DNA of 64,000 bases from JAHBVY01 sp964415255 (GCA_964415255.1 CAYQAC010000004.1:31631-95630), one strand, 5' to 3'; positions 27,191 through 35,643 are shown, counted from the stretch's first letter. A program made the numbers and translations. The notes: a model not told the origin generated them from the letters alone.

Positions 27191-27215
27191 CTAGGGGCGG
27201 GTTTCAAACCCGCCC
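27191..27215. repeat. AGGGGC palindrome, GGTTTCAAACC core
   Basis: CTAGGGGCGGGTTTCAAACC continuing CGCCC; second copy of the element at 16791-16815, between the peptidase-like and protease genes. Confidence 0.75.
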
Positions 27216-27229
27216 TCCAAACAGCGCCT

Positions 27230-28069
27230 TTAAGGCGCCGGGCAACCCGACAGCGGCGGCAACTCCGCTGGGCTCGCGCCGCCCGCTACGGCGCGGGCGT
27301 TGGCGAACAGATCTCGGAAGGCGTCCAGACGAGTGAACTCGGAGACGTCTTTCGTCTCCTCGCTGCCGTCCATCGCGCTCTGGGAGACGACGCCGACCAG
27401 CGCACCCTCGCGGGACAGCGCGGGGCCGCCAGAGTCCCCTGGGCAGATGGACGCCACCGCGACGTAGCGCCCGTTCTTCAGCACCTCCACCGCGCCACCC
27501 TCGCGCCCCTTGCGGCGCACCCCTTGCGTGCTCAAAGCGCAGCGCCCGAAGCCAATCGTGTGCACTTCATCGCCGAGCTTCGGCGGCGCGTCGAGCTCCG
27601 GCGTGAGGGTGCTCACCCCGACCAGCTTGCGCTCCAGCACCAGCACCGCGATGTCCCCCACCCCCGCGCGGTGACCGCACGGTGGCGCGAGCACCGCGCG
27701 CACGCCCACCTCCCCCCAGGGCAAGTAGTCGCCACCGAGCTCCACCCGCAGCTCATGAGGCGCCATGTCGCGCGTCAAGATGTCGCCTGCCGCATCGCGC
27801 TGGGCCACGCAGTGGTGCGCCGTGAGCACCAAGTCCTCCGCGATCAGCGTGCCGGTGCAGGTGGAGTGCTCAGCCACCACGCGCACCACGTAGTCGTCCG
27901 CCGACACCAAGCTGATGGGCAGCGCCGGTGGCTCGCCGCGCTCAAGATCGGCGGCGGCGGCGGGCGCGACGCTCGGCTGCTCCTTGCCGGGCCGGAGCGA
28001 GCTCAAGGTGCTGCACGCGATGCTCGGCGCGAGCAGCGTGAACACGGTGAGCAGGCGGAGGGGGCGCAT
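27230..28069 (-). CDS. Trypsin-like serine protease lipoprotein
   Basis: 279 residues, S1 family. The signal MRPLRLLTVFTLLAPSIAC gives a lipobox. The catalytic triad is visible: His in VLTAHHCV, Asp in GDIAVLVL, Ser in CPGDSGGPAL. A Cys pair flanks the His (STCTGTL...HHC) and another lies before the Ser, as in secreted trypsins. Length fits one protease domain with a ~45-residue N-terminal spacer and no PDZ domain. Likely exposed on the cell envelope. Substrate unknown. Confidence 0.93.
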   Translation of the reverse strand: MRPLRLLTVFTLLAPSIACSTLSSLRPGKEQPSVAPAAAADLERGEPPALPISLVSADDYVVRVVAEHSTCTGTLIAEDLVLTAHHCVAQRDAAGDILTRDMAPHELRVELGGDYLPWGEVGVRAVLAPPCGHRAGVGDIAVLVLERKLVGVSTLTPELDAPPKLGDEVHTIGFGRCALSTQGVRRKGREGGAVEVLKNGRYVAVASICPGDSGGPALSREGALVGVVSQSAMDGSEETKDVSEFTRLDAFRDLFANARAVAGGASPAELPPLSGCPAP

Positions 28070-28283
28070 GGCGGTGACCCACGGTGCTCAAGAGAGGGTG
28101 CTCAAGAGGACCCAAGGGGTGAGGCTGAAGAGGCGTCTAGGAGAGCATCATCATGAGTGCGGCGAGCGCTCAGTCTATCAGGGCGAGGCGCTCCGCGGTA
28201 GCAGGCGCCGCGCGCGCCCTGCCGCGGCCGTTTCCACAGACTCAATTCGCCTCCTGCCAGCGCCGTCTCAGGGCCACCTGAGC

Positions 28284-28307
28284 GCGGTGCCAAACCCCCA
28301 AAACCCC
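28284..28307 (-). repeat. TTTTGGGGGTTTGGCACCGC motif copy
   Basis: Plus strand GCGGTGCCAAACCCCCAAAA then CCCC. Faces the copy at 28334. Confidence 0.65.
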
Positions 28308-28333
28308 GTTAAAATCCTGCATGGACTAGGGCC

Positions 28334-28354
28334 GGGGGGGTTGGACGGCACCGC
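28334..28354 (+). repeat. G-run/TTGGACGGCACCGC motif copy
   Basis: Seven G then TTGGACGGCACCGC; identical second half to 16723-16736. Confidence 0.65.
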
Positions 28355-28378
28355 CCTGATGCGTCCCTGCGAGCTGCG

Positions 28379-29542
28379 TCAGCGTGACAGCACCAGGTCG
28401 TCGCGGTGCACCACCACCAGCTCGCGCGCCGCTTGGCCGCCGTGGGAGTGGCCGAAGAGCAGCTCGAGCTCGCTGCGGCGGCGCCCGGCGACGCGCGCCA
28501 CCTCCATCGCGCCGAGGTGCGCCAAACCTCGTCCTATTTCCTGACCATTTGGGTCCACCACCAGCACCGCGTCCCCGGCGTTGAACGCCCCGCGCACCCC
28601 CAAGACACCCACCGGGAGCAGGCTGCTCTTGCCCGCGAGCAGCACCTCTGCCGCGCCGTGATCCACCACCACGGCGCCGCGAGGCCTGAGCGTGTAGGCG
28701 ATCCAGTGCTGGCGTGCTCTGAGCGCGCCCTCCTTCGGGTGCACCAAGGTGCCCACGTCCTCCCCCATGAGCAGCCGCGGGATGACGTCCGGCTCCGAGG
28801 CGCTCGCGATCACCACCCAGGCGCCGGTGCGGCTCGCCTTGCGCGCCGCGTCCACCTTGCTGGCGATGCCTCCGCTACCGAGGCCGCTCGGCTTGCCCTG
28901 CTCGGTCACCTGAAAATCTGCGGGCAGCTCGCTCAGGCGCTGGCCCCCTGCGTCGAGCACGCCGCTCACGTCCGTGAGCAAGAGCAGCACCTCGGCGCCG
29001 ACCAGCGGCACCACCATCGCCGCGAGCTGATCATTGTCCCCAAACCGGATTTCATCCGTGGAAACAGTGTCGTTCTCATTGACGATGGGGAGCAGCCCCG
29101 CCTCCAGCAGCTCGCTCAGCGCGCCGCGCGCGTTGTTCAGGCGCTCACGGTCCGCCAAATCAGCGTGGGTGAGCAGCACCTGCGCCGGGATCAAGCCGTG
29201 CTCCGCGCAGGCGTCCTCATAGCGACGCATCAGCACGGACTGCCCCGCGGCGGCGGCGGCTTGGAGCTTGCTCATCTCCTTGGGGCGCTGCGTGTAGCCC
29301 AGGCGACCGCAGCCGAGCGCGATGGCGCCGCTCGACACGAGCACGAAGCGGCGCTCGCTCGGATGCTTTGGTGAGGCATCCTGACTAGCTATTTGAGTGC
29401 GTTGAGCGGGCGGCAAGGCGCGCGCCTTCGCGAGCTGCGCCGTGAGCGACGCAGGCAAGCTGGGGTCGCTCGACAGCGCGCGCGAGCCAACCTTAACCAC
29501 CACTCGCCGGGCATGTGCCAGGGCCGCACGGGCTACCGTCAT
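28379..29542 (-). CDS. proB: Glutamate 5-kinase
   Basis: Phosphorylates L-glutamate to glutamyl 5-phosphate, the first step of proline synthesis. 387 residues: amino-acid kinase domain (VVVKVGSRAL; VLVSSGAIALGCGRLG; LPIVNENDTVSTDEIRFGDND; GSGGIASKVDAA) and a C-terminal PUA domain (~290-370). An insertion of ~25 residues follows the first strand (residues ~35-60, AQRTQIASQDASPKHPS). proA is not adjacent. An intergenic region of 530 nt with dispersed repeats lies upstream. Confidence 0.96.
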   Translation of the reverse strand: MTVARAALAHARRVVVKVGSRALSSDPSLPASLTAQLAKARALPPAQRTQIASQDASPKHPSERRFVLVSSGAIALGCGRLGYTQRPKEMSKLQAAAAAGQSVLMRRYEDACAEHGLIPAQVLLTHADLADRERLNNARGALSELLEAGLLPIVNENDTVSTDEIRFGDNDQLAAMVVPLVGAEVLLLLTDVSGVLDAGGQRLSELPADFQVTEQGKPSGLGSGGIASKVDAARKASRTGAWVVIASASEPDVIPRLLMGEDVGTLVHPKEGALRARQHWIAYTLRPRGAVVVDHGAAEVLLAGKSSLLPVGVLGVRGAFNAGDAVLVVDPNGQEIGRGLAHLGAMEVARVAGRRRSELELLFGHSHGGQAARELVVVHRDDLVLSR

Positions 29543-29667
29543 CGGCGGCGGTATACCCGTAGAGCGCGCCGAGAGCGACCACCGGTTATCGCGCTCGCAT
29601 CAACCGGAGGGCGCGGCAGCTCAGGGGTCGCGCTCGGAGTTCGCGGCCAGCGCCTGGCAGTTCTTTC

Positions 29668-29691
29668 TTTTGGGGGTTCACTCCCTCCTGG
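29668..29691 (-). repeat. Second copy of GGAGGGAGTGAACCCCC element
   Basis: Plus strand TTTTGGGGGTTCACTCCCTC then CTGG, the inverse of 2703-2731; starts 126 nt upstream of proB. Confidence 0.65.
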
Positions 29692-29968
29692 TGTGTGACG
29701 TGGTCGTTGGGAGGCGCTGTTCATGCGCCGTGCGTCACTCTTGTCACGGTGCGCGACCTCACCTGCGTCTCTACGTGGCCTTGAAGGACGTTGCATGACA
29801 CGCCATGGCGCCGATGAGCTGGTGCGCGACCTCATGAGCATCTCCATGCGTCCCTGAAGAGTGTTGTGAGGTGTCTCGTTGCGCTGGAGAGCCGGTTCCA
29901 GGCCTTATGGGCGTCTTCGGGCGGCCTTGAAGAACGTCGCATGGAGCCTTGGGGAGTTGAAGAGCCGG

Positions 29969-29982
29969 TTGGACGGCACCGC
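29969..29982 (+). repeat. TTGGACGGCACCGC motif copy
   Basis: Second half of the composite motif without the G run. Confidence 0.5.
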
Positions 29983-30071
29983 CTTGAGCGGCAGTGCGCT
30001 GTCCACCGCTCAGGCCGCCGAGCGCCGCGTCGAGCTCCGCGCGCAGCGCCGGGCCCCATGCGCGCGACCGC

Positions 30072-30539
30072 CTACACTTGCCCTAGCGCACGTAGGCTAC
30101 CAAGATCGATGAGGTCCTTCGGTCTACCTGCCGCTTGTTTGGCGCGGATGAGACCTTCAACCGTGAGCACGAGCAACGGCACTCCGCCGATGTTGAGCTC
30201 GCTCGACGCCGCGTCCACATGCTCGAAGGTGCCGAGCCCTGGCACTTCACCAAGCAGGTCGAGGGGACCTAAGTCGGTGTCGAGCGTGAAGTTGAGGCCA
30301 GAGCGAAGCGATGCTTCATCCAGCACGAAGGGCAAATCGGCGGGGACACCGCGCAGCTTGGGGTGCACCTGATGCAACGCCTGGGCGAGGCGTGCCAGGT
30401 TTTGACGATCGCGAGCATAGGCGATGTCGAGATCTTCCGTGGAGCGCTGCACGCCGCGCGCGATCAGCGCGACGCCGCCGATGATGGAGAACCGAACCTC
30501 GTGCTCAACGAGCAGGGCCAATAGCTCGCGCAGCTTCAT
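30072..30539 (-). CDS. MNT-type nucleotidyltransferase (DUF6036-like)
   Basis: 155 residues from the ATG at 30539, preceded by GGAGGG. FSIIGGVALIARGVQRSTEDLDI has the G-G...x-D-x-D arrangement of polymerase-beta-like nucleotidyltransferases; LTVEGLIRAKQAAGRPKDLIDL is the usual C-terminal helix in stand-alone nucleotidyltransferases found next to small partner genes. It overlaps the upstream small gene by 35 nt. Such pairs are often toxin-antitoxin or defence modules, which is inference here; no HEPN partner is visible. Confidence 0.75.
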   Translation of the reverse strand: MKLRELLALLVEHEVRFSIIGGVALIARGVQRSTEDLDIAYARDRQNLARLAQALHQVHPKLRGVPADLPFVLDEASLRSGLNFTLDTDLGPLDLLGEVPGLGTFEHVDAASSELNIGGVPLLVLTVEGLIRAKQAAGRPKDLIDLGSLRALGQV

Positions 30540-30720
30540 CTCTGGCCCTCCTTGCCTCTTCGGCAAACTGCTGCATCTGCTCTAACCACTCGATGCGTTC
30601 GGTGGGGGTCTTGGCGAGGGAGCGCTTCAGGAGCTCCCGATCGACATCGCGCGCGAACAGCTCGCTGAGGATGTCGAAGCAAGTGCGCGGGGCAACGCTT
30701 GTGCCATCGGAGCAGTCCAT
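30505..30720 (-). CDS. Small partner of nucleotidyltransferase
   Basis: About 71 residues (MDCSDGT start at 30720; a GTG three codons earlier is possible). The helix KRSLAKTPTERIEWLEQMQQF is the recurring feature of short proteins encoded directly before DUF6036-type nucleotidyltransferases. Overlaps that gene by 35 nt. It may act as an antitoxin or adaptor; not proven. Confidence 0.6.
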   Translation of the reverse strand: MDCSDGTSVAPRTCFDILSELFARDVDRELLKRSLAKTPTERIEWLEQMQQFAEEARRARDEAARAIGPAR

Positions 30721-30727
30721 CAGTGTC

Positions 30728-30755
30728 ACTATAGCATGAGCGATGCATGCCCCAA
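30728..30755 (-). promoter_or_regulatory. Candidate promoter of two-gene module
   Basis: Minus strand TTGGGG, 16 nt, then TGCTATAGT (extended -10 form, overlapping the spacer), ending 8 nt before the ATG at 30720, which would make the transcript nearly leaderless. Pattern match only. Confidence 0.3.
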
Positions 30756-30825
30756 CGGAGCGATCGCCGCTTGGCGTGCTGCCGGGTGCAGCGCTTACCC
30801 GCGGTGAGCCTTCAACCTCGCGTCT

Positions 30826-31719
30826 CTACGTTGACGCCGCGCTCAGCGGCTCGATCAGCGACAGCTCGAGCACCGGCGTCTGAGTCTCCACCGCGCAGGC
30901 GACCAGCGCGCTCCGCGCGGCGCTGTGGAGGCGGAAGGAGCAGGTGTCGCTGGGCTCCTCCGCGCGGCTGAGCCGCTCCAGCGTGACCTGACGCGCGGCG
31001 AGCGCCTGAGTCAGCGCTGCGCCATCGCCTGCGACGCGCACCAGGCAAATGCTGTCCCCGCTTAGCACCTCACGCGCCGGCCCCGCGCTGAGCAGGGCAC
31101 CGTACCGAAGCCAGGCCATGTCCCCGCGCTGCGCGAGCTCCAGGTGGCTCGCGGTGCTGAGGGCCTCCGTCGTCCACAACAGCGGCACCCTGCTCGCCAC
31201 CTCCGTCAGCTGACGCACAAGCCAGCTTCCGCGGAGCTCATCCAGGCCATCGAGCGGCTGCTCCAACACGATGAGCTGGGGCGCGCTGAGCGCCAGCGCG
31301 TGCAGGCACAGCGCGCGGAGCTCGGCGGGCTCAAGCGCGGAGGGCCGCGCGCGCGCGTGCCAGCCGAGGTCTAGGCGCCGCAGCAGCTGCTCCGTGACGC
31401 GACGCGGGCTCGGGATGCGTAGCGTCCCGAGCAGCCAGCGGAGGCCCTCAAACACGGTCTCATCTGCCCACAAGAGCCCCCCGGCGGGCAGCAGCCGCAC
31501 GCCGCCCTGCAAGGCATGCCGTGCGGGAATGCCAGCGAGCGTCAGCTCACCGCTCGAGGGCTCCGCCGCTCCTGTGAGCAGGCCCGGCAGGAAGTGCACG
31601 TCGCCGACCAGCGCCACGAGCCTAGCGCCGCCAGCGCCCGCCGTGAAGCTCACCCCGGAGATCAGCGGCGCGCCGCCGCGGCTCACTGTCAGGTTAGATG
31701 ACTGAATCAGGGGCATCAT
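30826..31719 (-). CDS. ABC-type ATPase homologue without catalytic motifs
   Basis: 297 residues with the overall layout of an ABC ATP-binding subunit: NLTVSRGGAPLISGVSFTAG, LTGAAEPSSGELTLAGIPARHALQ, LIVLEQPLDGLDELRGSW and LLSAGPAREVLSG. Yet Walker A is missing (VALVGDVHFLPGLL instead of G-x-x-G-x-G-K-S/T), the signature region reads SALEPAELRA, Walker B ends LEQP rather than LDEP so the catalytic Glu is Gln, and no switch His is seen (LLWTTEAL). A ~80-residue C-terminal extension may be a regulatory domain. It cannot be a normal ATPase. Its ATG overlaps the TGA of the SppA-like gene by 4 nt, so the pair is translationally coupled. Confidence 0.78.
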   Translation of the reverse strand: MMPLIQSSNLTVSRGGAPLISGVSFTAGAGGARLVALVGDVHFLPGLLTGAAEPSSGELTLAGIPARHALQGGVRLLPAGGLLWADETVFEGLRWLLGTLRIPSPRRVTEQLLRRLDLGWHARARPSALEPAELRALCLHALALSAPQLIVLEQPLDGLDELRGSWLVRQLTEVASRVPLLWTTEALSTASHLELAQRGDMAWLRYGALLSAGPAREVLSGDSICLVRVAGDGAALTQALAARQVTLERLSRAEEPSDTCSFRLHSAARSALVACAVETQTPVLELSLIEPLSAAST

Positions 31720-34397
31720 GGGCGGATGGGCGCTTGTTCGAGGCGCATCAGGGCCTTGTCGCCCTCGTAGACGAAGAACGGGCCCAGGGCGTGGACCACG
31801 CTACGAAGCTGAGCCGGCAGCTCAAGCTTCATGTCGGCGCGGAGCCCCTCGATGCCGAGCAGCTGCCCGAGCAGCGAGGTCTGGACCACCGGGAGCTCCA
31901 CCAGTGGGGCGTCAGCCGCGAGGTTCGCCTGCTTCGCCGCGTAGGCGATGGCCTGACGTAGCCCACCGAGCTCATCCACCAAGCGCCGATCGCGCGCCTG
32001 CTCGCCGGTCCACACGCGACCCTGAGCGACCTTGTCCACCTGCGCCTTGCTGAGCTTGCGCCCAGCGGAGACGCGCGTGAGGAAGGTGTCGTAGAACTGA
32101 CCCACCTTGCGGTTTAGCTCCACGCGCTCCGCAGCGGTGAAGGGGCGGAACAAGGACTCCGCGTCGGCGCGCGGCGCCGTCTTGGCGGTCTCCACGGTGA
32201 CGCCAATTTTCTCCATTAAGCCGGCGACGTCCGCCTTGCCATAGAAGACCCCGATGCTCCCGGTGATGCTCGCGGGGTTGGCGAAGATGCGCTCGGCTGG
32301 GGCGCTGATGTAGTAGCCGGCGCTGGCGGCGTAGCTGCCCATGCTGACGACCAGCGGCTTCACCTGGGCGGTCAGCTCGGCCTCCCGCCAGATGACGTCC
32401 GCCGCCATCGCGGAGCCGCCAGGCGTTTCTACGCGCAAAATGACCGCGCCGATGCTGCCGTCTTCGCGCGCCTGCTTGAGCGCCTCAGCCACGGTGTAGG
32501 AGCCGACCAGGCGCATGCCGAGCAGGGGGATGGTGGCGGAGCGGCCGTCCACCATGTCACCGTCGACGTACACCACGGCGATGGAGCGGCCGCCGCGGAA
32601 GCCGCGCGGCCTGGTGGGCGGGAGCACGCCGTCGCGGATGATCTCGGTGTCGCGCCCAGTGAGCTCGCGCAGGCGCTTGGGCAGCTCGTCGTCGAAAGCT
32701 AGGCCGTCGACGAATTTTGCGATGAGCGCCTCGCTGGCGATGTGCGGCCCCGAGGCGATGTTGTCACGCACCTCCTTGGGAGACAGCGCGCGCCCGGCGG
32801 CCACGCCCTCCACCAGCTGACGCTCGAGCTGCTGCAGCAGGTCCTTCCTGTCCGCCCGAGCGACGCTGGTGCTGCCGGTGCGCATCAGGCGCTCTGGTGC
32901 GCTCTTATGATCGCCGATCCGCACAAAATCCGCGCGGATACCTAGCTTGCTGAGCATCCCCGCCAGGTAGGTGTTCTGCGCCTTGAGCCCCGCGAAGCGC
33001 AGGCCGCCCGCTGGGTTGATGAGCACTTGGTTGGCGGCGCTGCACACGTAGAGCGCCACCCCGCCGCCATCCTCCAGGTGACAGAGCACGCGCTTGCCGC
33101 TGCCGCGGAGGTGATACAGCGCGTCGCGCAGCTCCTGAGCGTGCGCGAAGCTCGCGGCGGGGCTGGTGCGCAGCTCGAGCAGCACGGCGTCCACGCGGGG
33201 CTCCTCCGCGATGGCCCACAGCTTACGCAGCAGGCGCACGTGGCCGCGCGCGTCCGCGGTGCTCTCCAGGCGGAGCCGCACCGCGGTGCGGCTCACCTCC
33301 GCGCCAGGGCGCTCACGGAAGCCGCGCACCGCGACCTCACCGAACAGGACCTTAGGATCAGGCGCCTGCTCACCGACGCTGCCGACGGTGAACTCGGTGC
33401 TGCCGACCGGGGTGGAGGGGTAGAGCGAGAGCCCCACCGTGCCGTAAGCGGCCTGGTCGTCCAGCACGGACAGCGCACCGAACACCTTGCCGACGCTGCC
33501 GAGCCCGATGCCCAAGGTGAAGCGGGGGGTGATGTCCACCTCACTGTCGCCTGTGCGCTGTGGCACCCAGGCGAACAAAGCCTCGAAGCCTAGCTCCACC
33601 GCGCGCGAGCCGAAGGGGAGCACGGTGAAGCCGGTGTTTAAGGTGTTGGGCAGCTCACTGCCTAGGTTCTGCCCGACGATGGACAGGGAGAGTGACTCCG
33701 CGGGGCGCGAGGTGAGCGCGAGGGTGTGGGAGGTGAAGCTGCTCCCTGGCAGCGAGATGCGCTGCAGCGAGTACCCCAAGGACAGGGCGTCGCTCGGCGT
33801 GGCGGCGAGCGCCCAGGTGAGGGCCTGAGTGTCGCGGTCGTCGCCGACCAGATCCACGCGCAGGCCGCTCGACAGCCCGAGGAACAGCGGGGTGGCGAAG
33901 GAGAAGGCGTGCCCGGGGGGCAGGTAAGGATCTTCCGGGGTGAACAGGCCGCTCCACCTGAGCTCGCTGCCCGGCATGAAGCCGATGTTGGCTGGGTTCA
34001 GCACCAGCGCGCTGCTGTCATCCGTGCTGGAGACGCTGCGGCCGTAAGCGGGCAGCCGCCCGGTGGAGAGCTCGGAGGTTTGGCCCTGGGCGACGCCGCT
34101 CACGGTGAGGGCGGTGAGCAGCGCGGCCAGTGGCGCAGCGAGGCGGAGGCTGCGCTGGGTGGCGCTGGGTGTGCGCTGGGCCTGCCGGGCGGCGCTTGGT
34201 GAGATTGACTGACGAGTGCGCTGCGCGGCACTGGGTGTGCGCTGGGCCTGCCGGGCGGCGCTTGGTGAGGTTGCCTGACGAGTGCGCTGCGCGGCACTGG
34301 GTGTGCGCTGGGCCTGCCGGGCGGCGCTTGGTGAGGTTGCCTGACGAGTGCGCTGGGTGAAAATCCGCGCGGATTTGTTAATAGCTGACTGGGGCAT
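31716..34397 (-). CDS. Barrel plus S49/SppA-type protease, intact copy
   Basis: 893 residues. An N-terminal 22-residue repeat (QRTRQATSPSAARQAQRTPS, three times, ~15-80) precedes a signal peptide cut after GVAQG. Residues ~105-365 look like an envelope beta-structure (LPAYGRSV, LNPANIGFMPGSELRW). Then come two S49 lobes: the first with RIGDHKSAPERLM, where Lys 498 matches the catalytic Lys of E. coli SppA, the second with ILRVETPGGSA and SYAASAGYYIS, where Ser 692 matches the nucleophile. The Lys-Ser spacing (194) is close to that in E. coli SppA (200). So this copy should be an active serine peptidase, probably in the periplasm or outer membrane. Last of four tandem paralogues and coupled to the dead ABC protein. 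Confidence 0.88.
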   Translation of the reverse strand: MPQSAINKSARIFTQRTRQATSPSAARQAQRTPSAAQRTRQATSPSAARQAQRTPSAAQRTRQSISPSAARQAQRTPSATQRSLRLAAPLAALLTALTVSGVAQGQTSELSTGRLPAYGRSVSSTDDSSALVLNPANIGFMPGSELRWSGLFTPEDPYLPPGHAFSFATPLFLGLSSGLRVDLVGDDRDTQALTWALAATPSDALSLGYSLQRISLPGSSFTSHTLALTSRPAESLSLSIVGQNLGSELPNTLNTGFTVLPFGSRAVELGFEALFAWVPQRTGDSEVDITPRFTLGIGLGSVGKVFGALSVLDDQAAYGTVGLSLYPSTPVGSTEFTVGSVGEQAPDPKVLFGEVAVRGFRERPGAEVSRTAVRLRLESTADARGHVRLLRKLWAIAEEPRVDAVLLELRTSPAASFAHAQELRDALYHLRGSGKRVLCHLEDGGGVALYVCSAANQVLINPAGGLRFAGLKAQNTYLAGMLSKLGIRADFVRIGDHKSAPERLMRTGSTSVARADRKDLLQQLERQLVEGVAAGRALSPKEVRDNIASGPHIASEALIAKFVDGLAFDDELPKRLRELTGRDTEIIRDGVLPPTRPRGFRGGRSIAVVYVDGDMVDGRSATIPLLGMRLVGSYTVAEALKQAREDGSIGAVILRVETPGGSAMAADVIWREAELTAQVKPLVVSMGSYAASAGYYISAPAERIFANPASITGSIGVFYGKADVAGLMEKIGVTVETAKTAPRADAESLFRPFTAAERVELNRKVGQFYDTFLTRVSAGRKLSKAQVDKVAQGRVWTGEQARDRRLVDELGGLRQAIAYAAKQANLAADAPLVELPVVQTSLLGQLLGIEGLRADMKLELPAQLRSVVHALGPFFVYEGDKALMRLEQAPIRP
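34171..34358 (-). repeat. 66 bp tandem repeat, three copies
   Basis: GTGCGCTGGGCCTGCCGGGC recurs at 34171, 34237 and 34303 (period 66). Encodes the 22-residue repeats before the signal peptide. Confidence 0.9.
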
Positions 34398-34478
34398 GGT
34401 GATAGTCAGGTGTTCGTTCTAAAAGCGGTGACCCTGATCGCTGGGCGCATCAGGGCAGCTGAGCGTCTGCTGAGCGCA

Positions 34479-34520
34479 TCAACGCTCACCGCCTTCATAG
34501 ACGAAGAACGGCCGGGCTGC
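34479..34520 (-). pseudogene. Remnant of SppA-like C-terminal tail
   Basis: Encodes PFFVYEGGE, matching the tail GPFFVYEGDKALMRLEQ of the paralogue at 31716, downstream of the truncated copy at 34600. Relic of the lost protease half; boundaries approximate. Confidence 0.6.
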
Positions 34521-34599
34521 GCGGATTCCGGCGCGGCGCGTCCTCGCCCTGCATGGGAGCGCTTTTCCGGGCTCGGGTGGCGGCAAACGGGCCGGCGCT

Positions 34600-35643
34600 C
34601 TAGAGTTCCGCTTCAGGCTGGGGCGCCTCATCGGTGTCAGGCGTGCCAGCTGGCTTCGCCTGCTCCTCGGCCTTCGGGGGCGCGCCGAAGCCGCGCACGG
34701 CGACATCGGTGAAGTAGATCGGTCCCGGGAGCATGGCGCCGCCGGCTAGCTCAGCGCTCCCCTGGGGGATGGGAGGGATGGGCGGGGTGAAGGACAGGCC
34801 CACGGCCAGGATGGCTTCATCTCCCCAGAAGTAGCTCATCGAGCCAAACAGCTTGACCATGTCGCTCAGCGCGACGCCCAGGTTGACGCGGGGCACGGGC
34901 CTAGACTCAGGGCGCTTGCTGTAGTGGCCCATGGGCCCATTCACCCACAGCAGCTCGGCTCCCAGCTCAACCCCGCGGTGCCCCAGGGGGAAGGTGGTGA
35001 CGCCGAGGTTGATGTAGCCCGTGTCATGGTTCCGCTCGCTTAGGGTAAGCCCGTGCAGCACCAAGGCGAGCGAGACGAACTTGGAGGGCCGCGCCGTGGC
35101 GCCCAGGGTGAGGGTGGCGATGCCGCCTGGATCTGAGGTGCTGCTCTCCGTGGCTTCCCCCCTCATCACATCACTCGAGCGCAGCACCTTGCCCGAAGGG
35201 TCGATGTACTGGAGCGAGAGCCCGAAGGAGAGGGACTCAAGCGGCGCCATGGCGAGCCCCCAGGTCACGGTCGGCTCGTCGTCCACGAGATCCACTCGAG
35301 CGCCGCTGGCTAGGCCTAGCGGGAGCTGGGTGGCGAAGGCGAGCGCGTGCCCCGAGAGGAAGCGAGACGCCTCCTCGCCCCCTGGCAGGAGCGCGCCGCT
35401 GTAGCGCAGCTCCGCGCCCGACATGAAGCCGAGGTTCGCGGGGTTCTTCGCGAGGGTGGAGCTGTCGTCCGTGCCCGCTAGGCTGCCGCTGTGGGAGGGT
35501 AGCCGGTAGGTGGACGTCTCAGCGACTTGGCCTTGAGCCGGGCTGCTCGAGGCGAGCGCGGCGAGCAGCGCCGCGAGGGGTGTGAGCCGCTGGGCGACGC
35601 GTAGGGCGCTGAGGCGTTGGGGTGCGCTGGTGCGTTGGTGCAT
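34600..35643 (-). CDS. Truncated paralogue: barrel domain only
   Basis: 347 residues from MHQRTSAPQRL, whose leader resembles that of the 31716 paralogue. The signal ends SSSPAQG. The protein aligns with the N-terminal beta part of the array (LPSHSGSLAGTDDSS, NPANLGFMSGAELRYSG, LGVALSDMVKLFGSMSYF) and stops just after VAVRGFGAPPK, exactly where the S49 part begins in its sisters, adding a short Pro/Glu tail. A relic of the common C-terminal tail lies downstream at ~34479, so this is a copy that lost ~500 residues. It may still be expressed as a stand-alone barrel protein. Confidence 0.75.
   Translation of the reverse strand: MHQRTSAPQRLSALRVAQRLTPLAALLAALASSSPAQGQVAETSTYRLPSHSGSLAGTDDSSTLAKNPANLGFMSGAELRYSGALLPGGEEASRFLSGHALAFATQLPLGLASGARVDLVDDEPTVTWGLAMAPLESLSFGLSLQYIDPSGKVLRSSDVMRGEATESSTSDPGGIATLTLGATARPSKFVSLALVLHGLTLSERNHDTGYINLGVTTFPLGHRGVELGAELLWVNGPMGHYSKRPESRPVPRVNLGVALSDMVKLFGSMSYFWGDEAILAVGLSFTPPIPPIPQGSAELAGGAMLPGPIYFTDVAVRGFGAPPKAEEQAKPAGTPDTDEAPQPEAEL

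Larger units (their letters stand above)
28070..28378. other. Repeat-containing intergenic region
   Basis: No gene recognised. Contains two facing copies of the dispersed composite motif (28284-28307, minus; 28334-28354, plus) about 26 nt apart. Confidence 0.6.
29543..30071. other. Repeat-rich intergenic region
   Basis: I see no convincing gene. It has the inverted copy of the 2.7 kb element (29668-29691), a direct repeat GGCCTTGAAGRACGTYGCAT at 29777 and 29923, and a TTGGACGGCACCGC copy at 29969. It may be a graveyard of mobile or uptake-type sequences. Confidence 0.55.

Noticed and set aside
29539..29847. 102-codon open frame upstream of proB
   Set aside because: It runs through dispersed repeats, has no ribosome-binding site and no protein-like composition.
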